Assembly (NCBI RefSeq): GCF_027497215.1
Contig: NZ_CP114904.1
Coordinates: 5,723,001 to 5,787,000, forward strand
DNA length: 64,000 bases
Source of the DNA: Micromonospora sp. WMMD812
Lineage (GTDB): Bacteria; Actinomycetota; Actinomycetes; Mycobacteriales; Micromonosporaceae
Reading direction: 5' to 3'
Shown here: positions 41,604-50,082 of the stretch, piece by piece
Layout: each line of letters opens with the position of its first letter
Numbering within the stretch: the stretch's first letter is position 1
Program-made: the position numbers and the translations under genes
Notes under the pieces: model-generated
Told to the model about the DNA's origin: nothing
Database searches by the model: none
Seen by the model: only the letters and a program-made list of their open reading frames with translations

Positions 41604-44600
41604 ATGTCGCTGCTCGCCAGATTCAGCCTCGCCAACCGAGGGCTGGTCGCCCTCATCGCGGTGGTGACCACGGCGTTCGGAGCGTTCGCCGTACCGTCGC
41701 TCAAGCAGCAACTGCTGCCCTCGCTGGAGTTCCCCGCCGCGTTCATCGTGGCCCCCTACCCGGGCGCCGCGCCGGAGATCGTCGAGTCGCAGGTCGCCGA
41801 GCCGATCGAGAACAGCCTCCAGAGCATCCCGGGGCTGGACAAGGTCACCTCGACCTCCCGAGAGGGCTTGGCCACCGTCCAGGTGCAGTACGAGTTCGGC
41901 ACCGACCTGGACGACATGGTCAACAAGATGCAGACCGCGCTGAACCGGATCGACGCGCAACTGCCGGAGAGCGTGGAGCCGCAGGTCATAGCCGGCAGCA
42001 CCGACGACCTGCCCGCGGTCGTGCTGGCCGCGTCCGGTGGTGGTGACCAGCGGGCGCTGGCGGAGAAGCTGCGCGGCAGCGTCCTGCCCGAGCTGGAGGG
42101 GATCGAGGGTGTCCGCACCGTCGAGCTCACCGGCACCCAGGACGACGTCGTCGTGGTCGCCCCGGACCTCGCGAAGCTGGCCGCCGCGAACCTCCAGCCG
42201 ACCGCGATCGGCGCCGCATTGAAGAGCAACGGCGTGGCGATCCCGGCCGGCGCGGTGGCCGACGGCACGCTGGCCCTTCCCGTGCAGGTCGGCACCCCGG
42301 TCGCCACCCTCGACGACCTGCGGGGCATCGTCGTCGCCCCGGGGCCGTCCCCGGTCCGCCTCGGTGACGTGGCCACCGTCGAGCAGACGCTCGCCCCGGC
42401 CACCGCCGTCACCCGGACCAACGGGCAGGACAGCCTCGGTATCGCGATCACCGCCTCGCCGGACGGCAACGCGGTGGAGATCTCGCACGAGATCCGCGAC
42501 CGCCTCGACGCGCTGAAGGACGCCTCCGGCGCCGAGCTGACCGTGGTCTTCGACCAGGCGCCGTTCGTGGAGAAGTCGATTGAGAGCCTGACCACCGAGG
42601 GCCTGCTGGGCCTGGTCATGGCGGTCATCGTCATCCTGGTGTTCCTGCTGTCGGTCCGCTCCACGGTGGTCACCGCGGTCTCCATCCCGCTGTCGGTGCT
42701 GGTCGCGCTGATCGCGCTGTGGATCGGTGACTACTCGCTCAACCTGCTCACCCTCGGCGCGCTGACCATCGCGGTGGGCCGGGTGGTCGACGACTCCATC
42801 GTGGTGCTGGAGAACATCAAACGGCACCTGGAGTACGGCGAGCCGAAGCGCGACGCGATCATCGCCGCCGTCCGCGAGGTGGCCGGCGCGGTCACCTCGT
42901 CCACCCTCACCACGGTCGCCGTGTTCGCGCCGATCGCGTTGGTCGGCGGCTTCGTCGGGCAGCTCTTCGCGCCGTTCGCGATCACCGTCACGGTGGCGCT
43001 GCTCGCCTCGCTGCTGGTGTCGCTCACCGTCATCCCGGTGCTGGCGTACTGGTTCCTCAAGCCGTCGGGCGGAACGCCGGACGACGAGGCGGTGCGCCGG
43101 GCCGCGGAGGAGAAGGAGCTGCGCAGCCCGTTGCAGCGGGGCTACCTGCCGGTGATCGGGTTCGCCACCGGGAGCCGGCGGACCCGGTGGATCACCCTGG
43201 GGCTCGGCGTCCTGCTGCTGTTCGGCACGTTCGGCCTCTCCCGCCAGCTGGAGACGAACTTCCTGGACGACTCCGGCCAGGACACCCTGAGCATCAGCCA
43301 GGAGCTGCCGGCCGGCACCAGCCTGGCGGCCACCGACGCGGCGGCCCGCAAGGTCGAGGCGGTGCTGGAGCGCACCGACGGCGTCGAGACGTACCAGGTG
43401 ACGGCCGGCGGCGGCGACACGCCGTGGATGGGTGGCGGCGGCAACAACGTCGCCAGCTGGTCGCTGGCGCTCGGCGGTGACACCGACGCCAAGCAGATGC
43501 GCGAGGTGCTGCGCAAGGAGTTCGCCGACCTCGGCAGCGAGGCCGGCGAGTTCACCTTCGGCGGCGGGCAGGACGCGTCGGCCAGCCGGCTCGAGGTCGT
43601 GGTCCAGGCCGCCGACCCGCAGGTGCTGACGCGGGCGTCGGAGGCGGCGGAGGCCGCGCTGCGCGGCACGCCGGACGTGGCGGACGTCACGTCCAGCCTC
43701 GCCGATCGGGTGCCGCGGGTGGACGTCACCGTCGACCGGGTGAAGGCCGGTCAGGCCGGCCTCACCGAGGCCGCGGTCGGCCAGCTGGTGGCACAGGTGT
43801 TCCGCGGCGCGCCGCTCGGCCAGGTCACCGTCGACGGTATGCAGCACGACGTGGTCCTGCGACTGACCGCCACGCCGCCGGTCAGCATCGACGCGCTGCG
43901 CGCGCTGCCGGTCGGGCCGGTGAAGCTGGGCGACATCGCCACGGTGACCCGGGCCGAGGGCCCGCAGCAGGTGACCCGGATCGACGGCGAGCGCAGTGTC
44001 TCGGTGAGCGGTACGGCCACCGGCTCGAACCTCGGCGCCACCAGCCAGGAGCTGCGCGAGCGGCTGGACGCGATCGACGTGCCGGGGGCGACGTTCGCCG
44101 TGGGTGGCGTCAGCGCGGACCAGGAGGACGCCTTCGCCGACCTGGGCCTCGCGGTCCTGGTCGCCATCGCGATCGTCTTCCTGATCATGGTGGCCACGTT
44201 CCGCAGCCTGACCCAGGCGCTGATCCTGCTGATCTCCATCCCGTTCGCGGCGACCGGCGCGATCGGCCTGCTGCTGGCCACCGGGACCCCGCTCGGGGTG
44301 CCGGCGCTGATCGGCGTGCTCATGCTGGTCGGCATCGTGGTGACCAACGCCATCGTGCTGCTGGACCTGATCAACCAGTACCGGGCGCAGGGCATGGGTG
44401 TCCGGGACGCGGTGGTCGAGGGCGGCCGGCGCCGGCTGCGGCCGATCCTGATGACCGCGGTGGCGACGATCTTCGCGTTGCTGCCGATGGCGTTCGGGCT
44501 CACCGGCGAGGGCGGCTTCATCTCGCAGCCGCTGGCCGTCGTCGTCATCGGCGGTCTGCTCAGCTCGACGGTGCTGACGCTGATCCTGGTGCCGACGCTC

Positions 44601-44891
44601 TACTCGATGGTGGAGCACACCAAGGAGTCGCTGCGGGAGCGGCGCCGGCTGCGCCGGGGTGATTCGCCGTCCCCGACGGAGCCGACCGCCCCGGCGGGCG
44701 CGTCGGCCTCGGCCGAGCCGGCACCGGTCCCCGCTGGGGCCGCCTTGCGCGGCGCCGAGGCCGGGAAGCCGTCGTCGGCCGAGCCCGCCGCCCGGCCCGC
44801 GCCGTCCGCCGCCCTGGTCGACGGTACGGACCAGTTCGAGGTGCTCCGGCTGCCGCGAAGCCGTACCTCGCCCTTGCCGCCCACCGAGTAG
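41604..44891 (+). CDS. RND-family efflux permease (AcrB/SwrC-like)
   Basis: This is a 1095-residue inner-membrane transporter. Hydrophobic helices occur at residues 14-32, around 330-480 and 860-1010, with two large extracellular loops, the RND layout. The proton-relay Asp pair is in AVGRVVDDSIVVLEN. The segment GNNVASWSLALGG and the repeat LGVPALIGVLMLVGIVVTNAI are typical. The C-terminal 80 residues are Pro/Ala-rich and probably disordered. In Gram-positive bacteria such proteins export lipopeptides, surfactants or sterol-like compounds. It is inserted between thrC and thrB. Confidence 0.93.
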   Translation: MSLLARFSLANRGLVALIAVVTTAFGAFAVPSLKQQLLPSLEFPAAFIVAPYPGAAPEIVESQVAEPIENSLQSIPGLDKVTSTSREGLATVQVQYEFGTDLDDMVNKMQTALNRIDAQLPESVEPQVIAGSTDDLPAVVLAASGGGDQRALAEKLRGSVLPELEGIEGVRTVELTGTQDDVVVVAPDLAKLAAANLQPTAIGAALKSNGVAIPAGAVADGTLALPVQVGTPVATLDDLRGIVVAPGPSPVRLGDVATVEQTLAPATAVTRTNGQDSLGIAITASPDGNAVEISHEIRDRLDALKDASGAELTVVFDQAPFVEKSIESLTTEGLLGLVMAVIVILVFLLSVRSTVVTAVSIPLSVLVALIALWIGDYSLNLLTLGALTIAVGRVVDDSIVVLENIKRHLEYGEPKRDAIIAAVREVAGAVTSSTLTTVAVFAPIALVGGFVGQLFAPFAITVTVALLASLLVSLTVIPVLAYWFLKPSGGTPDDEAVRRAAEEKELRSPLQRGYLPVIGFATGSRRTRWITLGLGVLLLFGTFGLSRQLETNFLDDSGQDTLSISQELPAGTSLAATDAAARKVEAVLERTDGVETYQVTAGGGDTPWMGGGGNNVASWSLALGGDTDAKQMREVLRKEFADLGSEAGEFTFGGGQDASASRLEVVVQAADPQVLTRASEAAEAALRGTPDVADVTSSLADRVPRVDVTVDRVKAGQAGLTEAAVGQLVAQVFRGAPLGQVTVDGMQHDVVLRLTATPPVSIDALRALPVGPVKLGDIATVTRAEGPQQVTRIDGERSVSVSGTATGSNLGATSQELRERLDAIDVPGATFAVGGVSADQEDAFADLGLAVLVAIAIVFLIMVATFRSLTQALILLISIPFAATGAIGLLLATGTPLGVPALIGVLMLVGIVVTNAIVLLDLINQYRAQGMGVRDAVVEGGRRRLRPILMTAVATIFALLPMAFGLTGEGGFISQPLAVVVIGGLLSSTVLTLILVPTLYSMVEHTKESLRERRRLRRGDSPSPTEPTAPAGASASAEPAPVPAGAALRGAEAGKPSSAEPAARPAPSAALVDGTDQFEVLRLPRSRTSPLPPTE

Positions 44892-44907
44892 GCGGGCTGC
44901 CTCCGAG

Positions 44908-44941
44908 ACGCCCCCGGCGGGTTCCGACCCGCCGGGGGCGT
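44908..44941 (+). terminator. Terminator after the RND gene
   Basis: A perfect 14-bp stem (ACGCCCCCGGCGGG, 44908-44921, complement 44928-44941) has a six-base loop, 17 bases past the stop codon. Confidence 0.88.
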
Positions 44942-45069
44942 TCCGCGTCCGGGCGTACGCGTCGGATCGCCGACGGCGCGCGGCGGGCGGCGGACCCATA
45001 CTCGGGGCCTTGGCGCGGCAGGGGGCGGTGCGGGTGACGACCGGGAGGCGCGGGATAGGGTCCTCGTCC

Positions 45070-46314
45070 GTGGCGTCCACCCTGTCCGTCCTCACCCGCA
45101 ACCGGAACTTCCGCAACCTCTTCCTCGCCGAGCTGGTGGTCTTCGGCGCCGACTGGTTCGTCATGGTGCCGCTGCTGGTGCTGCTGCCGAAGCTGACCGG
45201 CAGCGGGGTGTGGGGCGCTCTGGTGCTGGCCGTGGACACCGGGATCGTGGCGCTGCTGCTGCCGTACACCGGCACGATCGCCGACCGGTTCGACCGGCGG
45301 AAGATCATGATGGTCGCGAACGCGGCCGCCCTGGTCGGGGTGCTGCTGCTCCTCGGCGTGCGCGGCGGGGGCACCGCCTGGCTGGCGATGGTGGCGATCG
45401 GGGTGGTCGCGGTCGCGAAGGCGTTCTACTCGCCTGCGGCCCAGGCCGCCCTGCCCAACGTGCTCGACCCGGAGGAGTTGGCGGCGGGCAACGCGATCGC
45501 CGGCTCGGCGTGGGGCACCATGACCGTCGTCGGCGCCTCACTGGGCGGTGTGCTGACCGCGCACGTCGGGCCGTACGCCTGCTTCTGGATCGGCGCGGTC
45601 GGCCTGGCGCTCGCCGCGGGCCTCGCCGCGACCATCCGCCGGCCGTTGCAGGCGCCCCGGGACCGCGACCGGCCGCCGCAGCGGGCCTGGACGGCGGTCG
45701 GCGAGGCGCTGCGCTACATCGGGCAGCGGCCGCGGGTGTTGGCGCTGGTCACCGTGAAGTCGGCGGTGGGCCTCGGCAACGGCGTGCTGACGGTCTTCCC
45801 GCTGCTGGCCGCCGTGTACGGCGCCGGGCCGGCCGGCGCGGGGCTGCTGTTCGCCGTCCGCGGGGCGGGCGCGCTGGTCGGGCCGATCCTGATGCGCCGG
45901 GTGCTGACCAACCGGTCCTGGCTGTTGCCCGGGCTGGCGCTGTCGATGTCGCTGTACGGGCTGGCCTACCTCGGCACGTCGGTGGTGGGCTGGTTCCCGC
46001 TCGTGCTGCTGCTGGTCTTCGTGGCGCACTTCGCCGGCGGCAGCAACTGGGTGATGTCGAACTTCGCCCTGCAGGGCGAGGTGCCGGACCGGCTGCGCGG
46101 GCGCGTCTTCGCCACCGACATGATGCTGGCGACGCTGGCCATCTCGGTCAGCCAGCTCGCGGTGGCCGCGGTGGTCGACATCGTGGACGAGCGGGTGGTG
46201 CTGGCCGGTTGCGGCCTGGTCACCCTGGTGTACGCGATCGGCTGGCGGATCGCCACCCGCCGGCTCTCCCTGGCCGACCCGGTCCCCGAGCCGGCAGCGG
46301 GCGCGACGCGGTAG
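45070..46314 (+). CDS. MFS transporter (12-helix exporter type)
   Basis: This 414-residue MFS protein has a start typical of the enterobactin-exporter-like group (LTRNRNFRNLFLAELVVFGADWF), motif A as GTIADRFDRRKIM and NAIAGSAWGTMTVVGASLGGVL in helix 5 (key GxxxG). It probably exports a small molecule. GTG 45070 is the first start that gives this N-terminus. It stands alone between the RND gene and thrB. Confidence 0.87.
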   Translation: MASTLSVLTRNRNFRNLFLAELVVFGADWFVMVPLLVLLPKLTGSGVWGALVLAVDTGIVALLLPYTGTIADRFDRRKIMMVANAAALVGVLLLLGVRGGGTAWLAMVAIGVVAVAKAFYSPAAQAALPNVLDPEELAAGNAIAGSAWGTMTVVGASLGGVLTAHVGPYACFWIGAVGLALAAGLAATIRRPLQAPRDRDRPPQRAWTAVGEALRYIGQRPRVLALVTVKSAVGLGNGVLTVFPLLAAVYGAGPAGAGLLFAVRGAGALVGPILMRRVLTNRSWLLPGLALSMSLYGLAYLGTSVVGWFPLVLLLVFVAHFAGGSNWVMSNFALQGEVPDRLRGRVFATDMMLATLAISVSQLAVAAVVDIVDERVVLAGCGLVTLVYAIGWRIATRRLSLADPVPEPAAGATR

Positions 46315-46372
46315 CGGTCCCACCGTGCGGGCGGAGAGCGGGATCGTCGGTCCCGCGCCCTAGCATGAGCCC

Positions 46373-47317
46373 GTGCCGACGAACTTCATCGCCGGGCCGG
46401 TCCGGGTCCGGGTTCCCGCCACCAGCGCCAACCTGGGGCCGGGCTTCGACGCGCTGGGTCTCGCCCTCGGGCTCTACGACGACGTGGCCGCCGAGGTGGC
46501 GCCGGAGGGCGTCCGGGTGACGGTGAGCGGGCAGGGCGCGGGCGAGCTGCCCGACGACGACCAGCATCTCGTGGTCCGGTCCATGCGGGCCGCCTTCGCC
46601 CGGCTCGGCGCGGAGCCGGCCGGGCTCGTCGTGGAGTGCGTCAACCGCATCCCGCAGGCCCGAGGGCTGGGCTCGTCGTCCGCGGCGATCGTGGCGGGCG
46701 TGCTGCTGGCCCGTGCGCTGGTGACCGACGGCGAGCGCCGCCTGGGCGACGCCGACGTGCTCCGGCTCGCCGCCGAGCTGGAGGGCCACCCCGACAACGT
46801 GGCGCCCTGCCTGCTCGGTGGCTTCACCGTGGCGTGGACCGGGCCGACGGGCGCTCGGGCGGTCTCCCGCCCGGTCGCCGAGGGCGTGCGGCCGACGGCC
46901 TTCGTGCCCACCGAGCGGGGGCTGACCGCGGCGGCCCGGGCGGCCCTGCCGGCCACGGTGCCGCACTCCGACGCGGCGCTGACCGTGGGGCGGGCGGCCC
47001 TGCTCGTGCACGCGTTGACCGCCGACCCGGCGCTGCTGCTGCCGGCAACGGTGGACCGGCTGCACCAGGACTACCGCGCTCCCGGTATGCCCGGCACGGC
47101 CGCCCTGGTCAGCGCGTTGCGTGCGGCGGATGTGGCGGCTGTGGTCAGTGGGGCCGGGCCGACGGTGCTGGCGCTGACCGAGCCGCCCGCCGGCCTGGAT
47201 CCGGGAACAGACTGGCAGGTCTGGCGGTTGCCGGTAGATGTCAGCGGTGCCCGGGTCGCCCGGGGTAGACTTGGACACGCCGAGCGGGACCCTGTTGCCG
47301 CAGGTCGGAAGAGTTGA
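46373..47317 (+). CDS. thrB: Homoserine kinase
   Basis: This is a GHMP kinase of 314 residues phosphorylating homoserine for ThrC. Motifs are VRVPATSANLGPGFDALGLAL at the start (key TSANLGPGFD), the ATP loop PQARGLGSSSAAIVAG and the third motif VVSGAGPTVLAL. It begins with GTG. TAGCAT at 46361-46366 lies six bases before, so the message is probably leaderless. It is separated from hom and thrC by two transporter genes. Confidence 0.96.
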   Translation: MPTNFIAGPVRVRVPATSANLGPGFDALGLALGLYDDVAAEVAPEGVRVTVSGQGAGELPDDDQHLVVRSMRAAFARLGAEPAGLVVECVNRIPQARGLGSSSAAIVAGVLLARALVTDGERRLGDADVLRLAAELEGHPDNVAPCLLGGFTVAWTGPTGARAVSRPVAEGVRPTAFVPTERGLTAAARAALPATVPHSDAALTVGRAALLVHALTADPALLLPATVDRLHQDYRAPGMPGTAALVSALRAADVAAVVSGAGPTVLALTEPPAGLDPGTDWQVWRLPVDVSGARVARGRLGHAERDPVAAGRKS

Positions 47318-47611
47318 TTACGCTCTAGACTTAGCACAGCCGCGAAGCATGCGATCTTCCTGCGGGTCGGCGCACCCCCGAAGCTCTCGGCGGTCAGCCC
47401 GTCACCCCTGCCAAGGCCCACGCCGCACCGCAGTTTCCACAGGTCGCCGCAGACGGCGAGACCTGCTCACCGATGGTGGTGAGTCGGGAAACCACCGGCT
47501 GCTGTGTCACAGACTCCCGCGACGCGTTCATGCGATGCGGGTGCACCGAGGCCGCCCGGCCACCTGCTTGTCGACTCCGGGCAGTCCCGGCCTATCGAGG
47601 GAAGGAATCCA
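47318..47611 (+). other. rho leader region
   Basis: These 294 bases lie between thrB and rho. TAGACT at 47326-47331 may be the -10 of the rho promoter (no good -35). A long transcribed leader before rho is plausible and would fit autoregulation of rho, known in other bacteria. No convincing leader ORF or named RNA motif was seen. The ribosome-binding site GGAAGGAA precedes the TTG start. Confidence 0.45.
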
Positions 47612-49576
47612 TTGAGCGACACCACCGACGTGACGTCGGATGTTTCCAACGTCGCTGGCGATGCCACTGCCGCCGCTCCCGCCCGTCGTCGGCGCAGCGG
47701 CACCGGTCTGTCGGCGATGCTGCTGCCAGAGCTCCAGAGCCTGGCCGCGTCGCTCGGCATCTCGGGAACAGCTCGCATGCGTAAGGGCGAGCTGATCAGC
47801 GCGATCTCCGAGCGGCAGGGCGGCGCCGCCGCCGGCACCCCTCGACCGCGGGCCGAGGTCGCGGCCGCGGCTGCTCCCGCCCGTGACGAGGTGCACGCCG
47901 AGGTCCGGGAGACCGCCGAGCGGCCGGAGGCCGAGCGGCGCACCACCGAGCCGGCCACGGCCGAGCCGGCCACGGCCGAGACCGAGGGTCGCGGCCGGAG
48001 CCGTCGCCGGAGCGGCGAGGCTCGCGCCACCGAGGAGGCGGAGGCCGGCGAGCGTGCCGACCGGGGCGAGGGCCGCGGCGGGCGTGACCGTAACGAGCGT
48101 GGCGACCGCGGTGAGCGCGGTGACCGCAACGAGCGGGCCGAGCGTGGTGAGCGGGCCGAGCGTGGCGACCGTGGTGAGCGGGCCGAGCGCGGTGAGCGGG
48201 CCGAGCGTAACGAGCGCTCCGATCGCAACGACCGGGGCGACCGGGGCGACCGGGGCGACCGCAACGATCGGGGCGACCGCAACGACCGTGGCCAGCGTGC
48301 CGAGCGGGACAACGACGGCGACGAGGACGGCGAGGGCGGTGGCCGGCGTGGCCGGCGCAGCCGCTTCCGGGACCGTCGCCGCGGCCGGGGCGAGCGCCCC
48401 GAGGGCGGCGAGGGCGGTGGCCGCGAGCCGCAGGTCGGCGAGGACGAGGTGCTCGTCCCGGTGGCCGGCATCATCGACGTGCTCGACAACTACGCCTTCG
48501 TCCGGACCACCGGCTACCTGGCCGGCCCGAACGACGTCTACGTGTCGATGTCCCAGATCAAGAAGTACGGCCTGCGCCGCGGTGACGCGATCACCGGCGC
48601 GGTCCGGTCGGCCCGCGAGGGCGATCAGCGGCGGGACAAGTACAACCCGCTGGTCCGGCTGGACACCATCAACGGGATGGAGCCGGAGGAGGCTCGTCGC
48701 CGGCCGGAGTTCTACAAGCTGACTCCGCTGTACCCGCAGGAGCGGTTGCGGTTGGAGACGGAGCCGCACATCCTGACCACCCGGGTGATCGACCTGGTGA
48801 TGCCGATCGGCAAGGGTCAGCGGGCGCTCATCGTGTCGCCGCCGAAGGCGGGTAAGACGATGGTGCTGCAGGCGCTGGCGAACGCCATCACCCGCAACAA
48901 CCCGGAGTGCCACCTGATGGTGGTGCTGGTGGACGAGCGGCCGGAAGAGGTCACCGACATGCAGCGGTCGGTGAAGGGCGAGGTCATCGCGGCCACGTTC
49001 GACCGTCCGCCGCAGGACCACACGACGGTGGCGGAGCTGGCGATCGAGCGGGCGAAGCGCCTGGTCGAGCTGGGGCACGACGTGGTCGTGCTGCTCGACT
49101 CGGTGACCCGGCTCGGCCGGTCGTACAACCTGGCGGCGCCGGCCAGCGGCCGGATCATGTCGGGTGGTATCGACTCCACCGCGCTCTACCCGCCGAAGCG
49201 CTTCCTCGGCGCGGCCCGCAACATCGAGAACGGCGGCTCGCTGACCATCCTCGCCACCGCGCTGGTGGAGACCGGTTCCATGGCGGACACGGTCATCTTC
49301 GAGGAGTTCAAGGGCACCGGCAATGCGGAGCTGAAGCTGGACCGGAAGATCGCCGACAAGCGGACGTTCCCCGCGGTCGACATCAACGCCTCCGGCACCC
49401 GTAAGGAGGAGGTCCTGCTCGCACCCGAGGAGCTGGCGATCGTCCACAAGCTCCGCAAGGTGCTGCACTCGCTGGACTCGCAGGCCGCGCTGGACCTGTT
49501 GCTCGACCGGTTGAAGCAGTCCCGCACCAACATCGAGTTCCTGATGCAGATCGCGAAGTCCACGCCGGGGGAGTGA
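47612..49576 (+). CDS. rho: Transcription termination factor Rho with long disordered insert
   Basis: This is an ATP-driven RNA translocase of 654 residues. Its N-terminal SAP-like helices (MLLPELQSLAASLGISG) are followed by a low-complexity insert (about residues 75-270, rich in Arg, Gly, Asp, Glu, Asn). The RNA-binding cold-shock-like domain follows (VAGIIDVLDNYAFVRTTGYL), then the ATPase with Walker A SPPKAGKTMVLQ (Lys near residue 414), Walker B VVVLLDSVTRL and the Q/R loops. Actinobacterial Rho proteins carry such inserts. The start is TTG 47612, given by GGAAGGAA eight bases upstream and the N-terminus LSDTTDVTSD. Confidence 0.96.
   Translation: MSDTTDVTSDVSNVAGDATAAAPARRRRSGTGLSAMLLPELQSLAASLGISGTARMRKGELISAISERQGGAAAGTPRPRAEVAAAAAPARDEVHAEVRETAERPEAERRTTEPATAEPATAETEGRGRSRRRSGEARATEEAEAGERADRGEGRGGRDRNERGDRGERGDRNERAERGERAERGDRGERAERGERAERNERSDRNDRGDRGDRGDRNDRGDRNDRGQRAERDNDGDEDGEGGGRRGRRSRFRDRRRGRGERPEGGEGGGREPQVGEDEVLVPVAGIIDVLDNYAFVRTTGYLAGPNDVYVSMSQIKKYGLRRGDAITGAVRSAREGDQRRDKYNPLVRLDTINGMEPEEARRRPEFYKLTPLYPQERLRLETEPHILTTRVIDLVMPIGKGQRALIVSPPKAGKTMVLQALANAITRNNPECHLMVVLVDERPEEVTDMQRSVKGEVIAATFDRPPQDHTTVAELAIERAKRLVELGHDVVVLLDSVTRLGRSYNLAAPASGRIMSGGIDSTALYPPKRFLGAARNIENGGSLTILATALVETGSMADTVIFEEFKGTGNAELKLDRKIADKRTFPAVDINASGTRKEEVLLAPEELAIVHKLRKVLHSLDSQAALDLLLDRLKQSRTNIEFLMQIAKSTPGE
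48085..48305 (+). repeat. Degenerate 12-bp tandem repeats inside rho
   Basis: About 18 units of a 12-base pattern encode four-residue blocks such as GERA, GDRG, NDRG and NERS. They form the core of the Rho insert. The repeat structure could allow length change between strains without loss of frame. Confidence 0.85.
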
Positions 49577-49597
49577 CTCCCCGGTCAGCACCGGGCA

Positions 49598-49629
49598 TGA
49601 GGGGCACGGCCGTCTGGCCGTGCCCCTCA
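49598..49629 (+). terminator. rho terminator hairpin
   Basis: A perfect 14-bp stem (TGAGGGGCACGGCC, 49598-49611, complement 49616-49629) has a GTCT loop, 22 bases after the rho stop. Confidence 0.88.
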
Positions 49630-49780
49630 GTCGTACTCACGCTCGGTGAGGACGAGCGGCCATCGGGCCATATTGACGCTCAGTAGTCGGACTCGGTGGG
49701 CGGGGCCGCCGCCGTGATCCGCCGGTACGGCCGTCATGGCTTTGAACAGGGCCTCTGCCAAAACGGCGTGACACCCGCTC

Positions 49781-49810
49781 CTCCTCTCCTCTCCTCTCCT
49801 CTCCTCTCCT
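49781..49810 (+). repeat. CTCCT pentanucleotide repeat, six perfect copies
   Basis: Thirty bases are built from six exact CTCCT units, directly abutting the long palindrome. The pyrimidine-only strand contrasts with the GC-balanced surroundings. Confidence 0.95.
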
Positions 49811-49881
49811 CCTTTGCTCTGCACCCGAATACGCACCAGTGACTCACCGTTCCCGGTGCGTATTCGGGTGCAGAGCAAAGG
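49811..49881. repeat. Long perfect palindrome (27-bp arms)
   Basis: Arms 49811-49837 and 49855-49881 match without mismatch over 27 bases around a 17-base loop. The arm starts CCTTTGCTCTGCACCCG and ends ACGCACC. It is of a different sequence family from the two GATCATG palindromes but has similar size and intergenic position. There is no ORF inside, so it is not an autonomous transposon. Confidence 0.92.
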
Positions 49882-50015
49882 GAGCGCACAGGGGCGGTGG
49901 CGGGCCGGGTGGGCTGTCACGCTGAGTGGTCACGCCGCCGAGCCACCCCGCTGGGTCGCGCCGCCGAGCCGGGCCGCGCTGCCGGCCCGCCAGAATCGCG
50001 GCCGGCGGGCCGTGT

Positions 50016-50075
50016 GCAGTTTTCCTTCAGTTAAAGCGTCAAGTATTGAAACTTCTATTCATCTTCGGGTTGACT
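50016..50075 (+). promoter_or_regulatory. AT-rich upstream region of the phosphodiester glycosidase gene
   Basis: An AT-rich stretch begins TTTTCCTTCAGTTAAAG and includes TTGAAACTTCTATTCAT, ending shortly before the ATG at 50083. CAGTTAA (50028-50034) is shared with the elements before the GH30 and chitinase genes. The exact promoter boxes are unclear. Confidence 0.45.
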
Positions 50076-50082
50076 GTCGTCC

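Larger units (their letters stand above)
49577..50082. other. 506-base intergenic region with terminator, pentamer repeat, long palindrome and AT-rich promoter
   Basis: No gene is supported here. In order it holds the rho terminator (49598-49629), six CTCCT units (49781-49810), a 27-bp-arm palindrome (49811-49881) and an AT-rich promoter-like stretch (50016-50075) before the secreted phosphodiester glycosidase. A 36-codon minus-strand frame ending near 49627 has no coding character. Confidence 0.7.

Noticed and set aside
48085-48305. Regular repeats that could look like a CRISPR array
   Set aside because: They are in-frame 12-bp coding repeats in rho with no spacers; no cas genes are in the window.
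49627-49737. 36-codon minus-strand frame after rho
   Set aside because: No ribosome-binding site, no protein-like features, and it overlaps the end of the rho terminator.
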